Source: Scylla paramamosain (lineage: Eukaryota > Arthropoda > Malacostraca > Decapoda > Portunidae). From it: a stretch of DNA of 64,000 nucleotides. Below the pieces are notes generated by a model. That model did no database searches and had not been told where the DNA came from. It saw nothing but the letters and a program-made list of their open reading frames with translations. The stretch is taken from contig NW_026973710.1 of the NCBI RefSeq assembly GCF_035594125.1, forward strand, positions 220,001-284,000. Reading direction: 5' to 3'. The stretch's first letter is position 1, and each line of letters starts with the position of its first letter. This document shows positions 57,300-64,000 of this stretch, in pieces. Made by a program: the position numbers and the translations under genes.

Positions 57300-59231
57300 G
57301 AGTAATTTATACAAACATAGATAGGTTACTCTCAGGTGTACTGGAAGTGAGAGATTACCTGAAGGAAAGTAGACCAGATGTGTTGTGCCTAACTGAGACA
57401 AAGTTAAAAGAGGAAGTCCACTTAAGCATTAAGGAGGAGAGATATAATTACTAGAGGAGAGATAGAGAAAGGAAAAGGAGGAGGAGGAGTACTGATAATA
57501 CTTCGAGATGATATATATGTGGAAGAAGTGCAACGTGGAGATGGTATGGTGGAGGTGATAGGTATAACAATCAGGACTAGTGGAAGAGAGAGGAGGAGGA
57601 TCATATTAACGTACATGCCACAACACAAGGAAATGCAAAAGGAAGTGTTGAAGTGCCTAGACAACATGATAAGGAAGGATAGTAAAATACTACTAGTGGG
57701 AGACTTTAACTGCAAAAAAGTCAGCTGGGAGGAGATGGAAGTTAAAGGAAATGCTGGACAGTGGAGTGAAGAAACACTACAGTTAGCTATGTTGAATACA
57801 ATGGACCGATGGGTGGAGGAATTTACAAGATACAGTGCGGAGGAGGAACCATCTGTGCTAGACCTGGTGTTCACAAAAAAAAAAAAGAGCCCTGTCCAAA
57901 CATTAAATGCTTAACCCCAATGGGAAAAAGTGACCATGTGGTGTTAGAAGTGGTACTGCAAGACTGGGAGGTTCTAGCATGTAAGGAGTATTATAAAAAT
58001 GGGAGATTAAATCACGCAAAGACAAATTTTGCAGAGTTAAGAAAATTCTTTGGAAGAGACTTACGGAAGGCATGAGAGTGCAAGAGAAATATGAAACATT
58101 CTTGAAGAAGTACAATGAGGGTGTGCAGAAGTATGTACCTATATAAAAAGTAAGAAGGAACAAACATATTTGGTATAATGCCAGATGTGCACAAGCTAAG
58201 AAGAGAAAGGATATAGCTTGGAAAAACTGAAGAAGCAAAAAAATGAAAAGAATAGAAAGCAGTATAAGGAGGCAAGGAATAAATATTTTAGAATAAGAAG
58301 AGAGAAGAAACAACTTGAAAAGGATGTGGTAAAGAAATGTGAAGAAGACCCCAAGCTTTTTTTACAGGTATATCAATAGAAAGATGACAAACAGAGAGAC
58401 CATTGACAAGAGAGTAAAGGGAGAAAGGATATATCAAACAGTGGAAGAGATGAGTGAAATTATAAATGAGAGTTTTAGGTCTGTGTTCAATGTGGAAGCA
58501 AATTTTATAGAACCAAATGAGGAAGTGTGGTGGGAAGGGTTACGGGAAGTCTTGGTGCAAAAACATGAAATTGGCAAATTGTTAGGAGAGTTGGATGTCA
58601 GGAAAGCACTGTGGTTTGATAGAATATCAGGTTGGACACTAAAGGAATGTAGAGAACAAGTGGTGGAGCCAATTTGGGATGTGATTAACAGCTCACTGAT
58701 AGAGGGAAAAGTACCAAAGGAGTGGAAGAGGGCAAATATAGTGTCAATACACAAAGGAGGAAAGAGGACTGAGCCACTAAATTATAGACTGGTGTTGGTA
58801 GCTAGTGTTATAGGCAAGATCTGTGAAATAGTGATCAAAGAAAAGTGAGTGAAATATTTGGAAAAGAACAAAGTTATAACAAATAGACAATTTGGCTTCA
58901 GAAGAGGAAGGTCATGTGTACCAAATTTACAGTTTCTATACAAGAGTAATAGATGAAGTACAAAACAGAGATGGGTGGGTAGATGTAGTGTGCTTGGACA
59001 TCAAAAACTTTTGATAAAGTTCTGCATAAAAGATTATTGTGGAAGAAGAAACATATAGGAGGACTGAGAGGGAAGAAGAGTCAGTGTTTGAGGGGCATCA
59101 AGAAGAACAGTCTCCCACATAGAACTGTGAATATCTGGAATTGCTTAAATGAAGAGGTTGTTAGAGCACCAAACATGCAGAAGTTTAAGGAAATGCTGGA
59201 TAAATATAGCTATGGAGACAGGACACTATGA
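57290..59231 (+). pseudogene. LINE-C endonuclease/RT, frameshifted and deleted
   Basis: Pieces in order: RVIYTNIDRLLSG and LCLTETKL (endonuclease, about 57300-57410), GVLIILRDDIYVEEVQRGDG and LLVGDFNCKKVSW (57480-57730), GKSDHVVLEVVL (57925), and the RT beginning (58339-58848) LGELDVRKALWFDRISGWTL, VPKEWKRANIVSIHKGGKRT. The frame then shifts to RQFGFRRGRSC. At about 59020 it jumps from 'DIKNFDKVLHKRLLW' to KKSQCLRGIKKNSLPHRTVN, the C-terminal tail, so GVPQG and YADD are absent. Several stops. Not functional. Confidence 0.85.
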
Positions 59232-59246
59232 GCCCTGCTCAAACCC

Positions 59247-59251
<5 letters not shown>

Positions 59252-59279
<28 letters not shown>

Positions 59280-59390
59280 TCACTCACACTCTTAGCCCAG
59301 CCAGCCCGTGGTGGAAAGGGACAGTTTCATGGACCATCCTACTACACCCCAGGAGCTTAGGTATAGCACAGCTGGCCATATATCTTTTTA
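59252..59390. repeat. (CA)n and the second half of repeat F
   Basis: (CA)n at about 59252-59279, then 'tcactcacactcttagccca', 'gtttcatggaccatcctact' and 'gtatagcacagctggccata', matching the right half of copy 1 at 26360-26465. Confidence 0.85.
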
Positions 59391-60070
59391 CTTGTCCTAA
59401 GAACAAGCAAAAGGTTTATACAGTTCAGTTCCCTTACCATCTAATAATGCAGTAAGTAATGCTTTTTGGGTGATTACTATCTCAGAAATAATACCAAATT
59501 CAATAACTAGTTGGGTCTATAGTTGTGAAAAGGACAAACTAATACCCTGAGTTCTCTTAACTGACATGATGTTCTAGGGACTTGTGGTGAGGCCAGACAC
59601 ATGAAGGTGTCTTGGCCTCCAGTCTGAGCAGCCACTCTCTCTTCCTTCACAGAAGACCTGCTTTTGACACCAGCGTACAAACACCACTCCACTCCAACAC
59701 TCGGACAGCCTCACCTATGGTCTGACCCTTTTATCCTCAACATTTGGGTATTGTCCTTTCTGGGGATTTCCCGTCCTGTGGTGCTGCTAAACTTTACCAA
59801 CACATACCTTATGTCAGATACTTACTACTACAACATTAAATGGAGTTGTAGCATATATACACTGTAATGATATTAAAAGGTAAGTTAATGTAATATATGT
59901 CAATTTTTTAGTGAGAACTGCATTGTGTTTTGCAAACACCACAATACTTGGCAACGTTTCCTCCAGGTGTTGTCACGTTTCTTTGAGTGACTCAGTCAGT
60001 TAGTCAGTGACTCAGACAGTCTGTCAGAGTGACCTGTCAATCCACTGGTCACTTCCTCTCACACAACACG
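59391..60070. other. Spacer, no supported gene
   Basis: No conserved coding block. Loose (CAGT) words occur at 59990-60030. Confidence 0.5.
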
Positions 60071-60072
60071 TG

Positions 60073-60242
<170 letters not shown>

Positions 60243-60579
60243 TTGGAAGCAAGGTTATCTCTGACACTTAGGGTCTAATCTGGTAATTTGCCCATTAAAA
60301 AGTCTGGCAGTGCCACAGGCTGGGAAATTCCCAGAAAGGACAACACATAAACACTCAGGATGAAATGGTCCGACCCTAATTAAGCCACAATGTACTCACT
60401 GAGGCCTGTAGGGCAGTTAAACCACTCAGTGGTATCTTAGTCTTAGTGTGTATCATCCAGAGTAAATGTATTGTTTCTATAACCAAGGACTCTATCCCAT
60501 AGCAGGAGTTTTCCCACATGGTACACAAAGCTACACCAATATCACCCTCTTGCTCACCTCATATCTTTAAGAGGATGAG

Positions 60580-61530
60580 GTGCAGACAAGAGCCGTGTCT
60601 GCTAACACTGCCACACATTGCATCGTGGGAGCAGACCAGCTCAGGCTTGATGCACAGACAGCAGACTGGACTAAGCTTTTCTCCTCACTCCCTTGCTCTT
60701 GAATGCCTGTAATAATAATGTATGCTTTAATTAACTCTTTCAATAATAATTCAAAGCTTTAAGTACAATACATAATGGGAGCAAACAAGCTGAGGCTTAA
60801 TGTGCAGACAGCAGACTGGACTCAGCTTTCTTGCTTATTCCCTGGCTCTTGAATACCTGTAATAATAACATGTGCATTAATCAACTCCTTCAACATCAAT
60901 TCCAAACACTAAACACACTGCATTATCACATTACAAAACATCTGGATTAGTACATACTACTGGACTAAGCTTTCTTCCTCACTCCTTTGCTCCTGAGTGT
61001 CTGTAATACTGTAATAATGTAATAATATGTACAGTAAAATCCCTCTCATCCGGCAGCTTTAAGTATCCGGCACATTTTTCCCCGAGCCTTAAAATCAATA
61101 AAAAATCAAGGTGTACTCATAAAATCAATTAAAATTCCCGCGCGAGGCATACTTTGTCCCCTCGCCACCAGAGAGCACTGCTTCACGCCACCCGCGGCCC
61201 ACTACACTGTGTTTACTCAGTGACTCAGACCCGCGTGTGCACTGTTTATCGCCTGATGCCTTCATCATGCCTAAAGTTGTAGAAAAGAGGAAACGTTTTG
61301 TGCTTACACTTAAGCAGCTGATCAGATCAGCTGCTGATTAAGATCAGCTGATCTTTGTTATGGTAGGATGCGTGAGTGTAGGGTGGTGATTGTGTACATA
61401 ATTTCACTTCTATTCAAGTATCCAGTAATATTCAAGTATCCGGCATGTCGGCGGTCCCGTTGATGCCGGATAAGAGGGATTTTACTGTACCTTAATTAGC
61501 TCTCAGCAACAACTCCAACCACTTAGGGCA
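60580..61530. repeat. Three ~147-bp tandem units, the third hosting a MITE
   Basis: The words 'ctggactaagctt', 'tccctggctcttgaatacct' and 'gtaataata' recur at about 60669, 60817 and 60963. The third unit is split by the pogo MITE and resumes at 61490 with 'cttaattagctctcagcaac'. Confidence 0.75.
61032..61487 (+). mobile_element. Pogo/Tigger MITE with transposase N-terminus
   Basis: Inverted ends CAGTAAAATCCCTCTCATCC (61032) and GGATAAGAGGGATTTTACTG (ending 61487), flanked by TA on both sides. At 61267 an ATG opens MPKVVEKRKRFVLTLKQL and stops after 24 codons. This is the start of a CENP-B-type DNA-binding domain of pogo/Jerky transposases, so the MITE is an internally deleted autonomous element. 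Confidence 0.9.
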
Positions 61531-61579
61531 CTGTGGACAATCTCTGCAAGCATCAACAAGGAAAGAAAAGAATAGATTT

Positions 61580-62620
61580 CAAAGTTATATCCAGTATGAT
61601 GTTTAGAACTGGCTGTCACAAACAAGACAAAAAGAACTTGAAAATACATTTATAATATTTAGATGTGACTGTCACAAGGTAGAGAAAAAACAGAATGGAT
61701 TTTCACATTTCTAACCAGTATAATGTTTAGATGAGGCTCTCACAGGATAAACATAAGAATGAAAGTAATAGATTTGTAGTTTTCTGGCCAATATAATATT
61801 TAGTAGTGGGTGTCAGAAGAAAGAGAAAGGAATTAAAATAATGTATTTTCACATTTCTATTAGGTATAATGTTTAGATGTGGCTGTCAACAAGGAAGACA
61901 AAAAGACTAAAAAATAGATATTTAAATTTGTATCCAGCACATTATAACATTCAGCTGTGGCTCTCTCAAGGAAGGGAAAAAAATAATGAATAGATTTTCA
62001 CATTTCTGGCCAGTATAATGTTTGGAAGTGGGTGTCAAACAAAATAGAATGTCTCAGGGAGGAAAAATATGTTGAATACCAGTGAAGGGTGAATGGAGTG
62101 AAGGAATACAGAAATGGGCATGGGGAGGATCAAACACACCATGCAATTTGTCATGTAGAAAGACTGGCAGGAAACAAGATGACTACACCCCACATTAATC
62201 AACTCTTTCAACAGCAGTTCACATGCACTGTATGTAGTCATTGCATGCATCCACAATGTAGAGAAAAACAATTTTTTTAAGTGAATACATCCTCAAATTC
62301 CCTAGCCAGTATAATGCTTAGATAAAGCTGTCACAAGACAGAGAAAAGAATTAAACAGATTATCAAATTCCTAGCCAATATAATGTTTAGATAAAGCTGT
62401 CAAAAGAGAGAGAAAAGAATGAAATAGATTATCAAATTCCTAGCAAGTATAATATTTAAATAAAGATGTCAGGAGAGAGAAAAGAGTTTCACATTTGTAG
62501 CCAGTGTAATGTTTAAATGTGGCTGTCACAAGAAAGAGAAAAGAATTACAGGAATAGATTTTCACATTTGTAGCCAGTATAGTGTTTAGATGTGGCTCTC
62601 ATAAGGAACAAAAAAATTAA
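61580..62620. repeat. Degenerate 70-80-bp tandem array, about 13 units
   Basis: Each unit carries 'cagtataatgtttagatgtg', 'gctgtcacaag', 'agagaaaagaat' and 'agattttcacatttctagc'. Copies begin near 61597, 61650, 61715, 61790, 61865, 61940, 62010, 62305, 62375, 62445, 62500 and 62575. Confidence 0.8.
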
Positions 62621-62639
62621 AAGATGCTAAATAACAGAA

Positions 62640-63180
62640 AAGAGTTAATGGTACAAAGAAATATAGGAGTGGTCAAGAGCAGAATCAAAGACAGCCTTCT
62701 AATTCATCACACTGAAAGAATGGCAGGAAGTAGGGATGACCATTAGGCACACTGTTAAAAGCATTCTTCTCTCATCAGGATTATTTTCAAAGATCACAGA
62801 GATGATTAGCTGGGTTCAATATTTTTTCTCTCTTTATCTATCAATTTAGGATCATGACATAAGCAAAAACATTAAAAATCAGGATGGGTTGAAGCCCCAA
62901 GAATAGTAAGAGAGAGGAGTGAGCCTCTTAACATAGCAACTGTTTACCAGCAGCAAGTATTGTAGATACGGGATGAGAGATGAGGGTTGTGGCCTGGCTG
63001 TAACGGTGTGTGGCACATGAGCCTCAGTCCTACCCAGAGATCAGTCACCATGAACCATGAGCTCTTAACGTAAGGGAGTGGCTGGCTGGACAGCAAGATA
63101 ACTCCTCAAAACCCTAATAACTTCCAGCAGCACCAGCGCACGACCCTGGGCAAATAACAGTGACAGACAGGGAAATGTGA
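62640..63180. other. Spacer; dispersed repeat at 62750-62890
   Basis: 62750-62890 resembles 23670-23835 in order of words. No gene seen. Confidence 0.45.
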
Positions 63181-63189
63181 GTGATTATT

Positions 63190-64000
63190 AGAGACAAATG
63201 ATCTTCTTGGAAGGAAGTTATCACCCACAGGGATCAGTTTTGCCCCTAATTATGTTTGCAACATATATGAATGACATGAATGATGAATCAGTAAAAGTTT
63301 CTTTGCCTACAAACTCATGAGACAAGTGAGTGTACAGGACAATTGTGAAATACTGCAACACCTTAATACAAGTTGGAAATGGAGCTGCACATGGGAAATG
63401 TAATTCAATGTCAAGAAATTCAGTGTAATGGAGTTTGGAAAGAGCAAGCAAAGGATTTCAAGGGAATATAAACTTGGAGGAGAGCTTATACAGAAATCAA
63501 AGTCAGAGAGATATCTAGGAGTATTTATATCAGACAACACATCACCTGAGAAACACATAAATAAAATTGTTGGAGAGACTTACAAGCTAATGAGGAGAAA
63601 AAAAAAAAAAGGCCTGAGTGGCATTTATCCACATGGATGAAGAAAGGGTAAAGAAAGTGATCATCACTCTGATAAGGCCAAGGCTGGAATATGCAGCAAC
63701 AGTGTGTTCACAAAGCACAACAAATTACATCAGGAAACCTGAAAGGATTCAAAGAGCAGCAACAACATTTGTTCCATGCTTGTTGGACATGTTATATGAG
63801 GAGAGACTAGCAAAACTGGAATTGACAATGCTGGAACAAAGAAGGCAAGAAGGAGACTTGATGGCAATTTATATAATGATGAAGAATATGGACATGGTGG
63901 ATAGAGAAGACCTAATACAGTGGGACATGAGAGATACAAGAGGACATGGAAGGAACATAAAAAAAGATAGTTACACAAGGAATATGAAAATGAACAGCTT
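63190..64000 (+). mobile_element. LINE-C related copy, RT and C-terminal region, truncated by window
   Basis: Frames read 'TSWKWSCTWEM', EFGKSKQRISREYKLGGELI, SKSERYLGVFISDNTSPEKH, INKIVGETYKLMRR, then, shifted, the 'RLEYAATV...RIQRAATT...LYEERLAKL...DTRGH' tail. This is the RT palm-thumb region that is deleted from the 56.8-kb copy. Multiple stops and indels. It continues beyond 64000. Confidence 0.8.

Larger units (their letters stand above)
56822..59250 (+). mobile_element. LINE-C, two-ORF element with RT core deleted
   Basis: A non-LTR element with an ORF1-like coiled protein, an endonuclease and a partial RT. It ends in the C-terminal domain and 'gacactatgagccctgctca'. (CA)n tracts flank both sides and the host repeat F is split by it, giving a well-defined insertion. 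The RT is cut short and joined to its tail near 59020-59045. Confidence 0.85.

Overview
The window is animal nuclear DNA, almost certainly from an arthropod and most likely a decapod crustacean. The grounds are intron-split genes with GT..AG junctions, a very high load of long (GA)n, (GT)n and (TA)n microsatellites, an interstitial TTAGG-type telomere tract near 13.1 kb, and LINE, Harbinger, mariner, pogo and hAT-type elements. I saw no bacterial-style operons, rRNA genes, CRISPR arrays or convincing tRNA genes. The species is inferred from sequence character only.

Layout. 1-4.6 kb is microsatellite and repeat sand. 4.6-12.9 kb holds a decayed PIF/Harbinger element: a split HARBI1-like nuclease on + and a candidate Myb-like partner on -. 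A 3.3-kb LINE with an 835-aa ORF (LINE-A copy 1, -) is lodged inside it. 13-28 kb is mostly repeats, with a complete mariner-type element (18.3-19.6 kb) whose transposase is broken. 28.3-35.3 kb carries NUBP1-like exons (+, cytosolic Fe-S cluster assembly). 36.3-39.8 kb carries a two-exon RAMAC-like gene (-, mRNA cap methylation). LINE-A copy 2 (+, 40.2-43.4 kb) sits just upstream of its start codon. 44.6-45.7 kb has two exons of a possible CULT-domain protein (-). 48.2-56.5 kb has six exons of a GTPBP10/Obg-type GTPase (-), with a CR1-like LINE, a hAT MITE, another LINE fragment and a 31-bp minisatellite in its introns. 56.8-59.3 kb is an internally deleted two-ORF LINE (LINE-C) inserted in a (CA)n tract. 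60-64 kb holds tandem repeats, a pogo/Tigger MITE and a second LINE-C copy running off the end.

The host genes do not form one pathway. They are neighbouring housekeeping genes (Fe-S assembly, cap methylation, mitochondrial ribosome GTPase) swollen by transposons. Three show damage: NUBP1 lacks a core exon and has two frameshifts, GTPBP10 has one in-frame TGA, and the CULT candidate lacks its middle exon. Real decay, allelic mutation and long-read assembly error cannot be separated from sequence alone. Many solo fragments of three LINE families (A tail, D tail, E tail) are scattered through the window. I did not find an obviously new defence or enzymatic system. The most unusual structures are the array of splice-acceptor-like minisatellite units in a GTPBP10 intron, the inverted LINE-A pair, and the LINE nested in a (CA)n tract.
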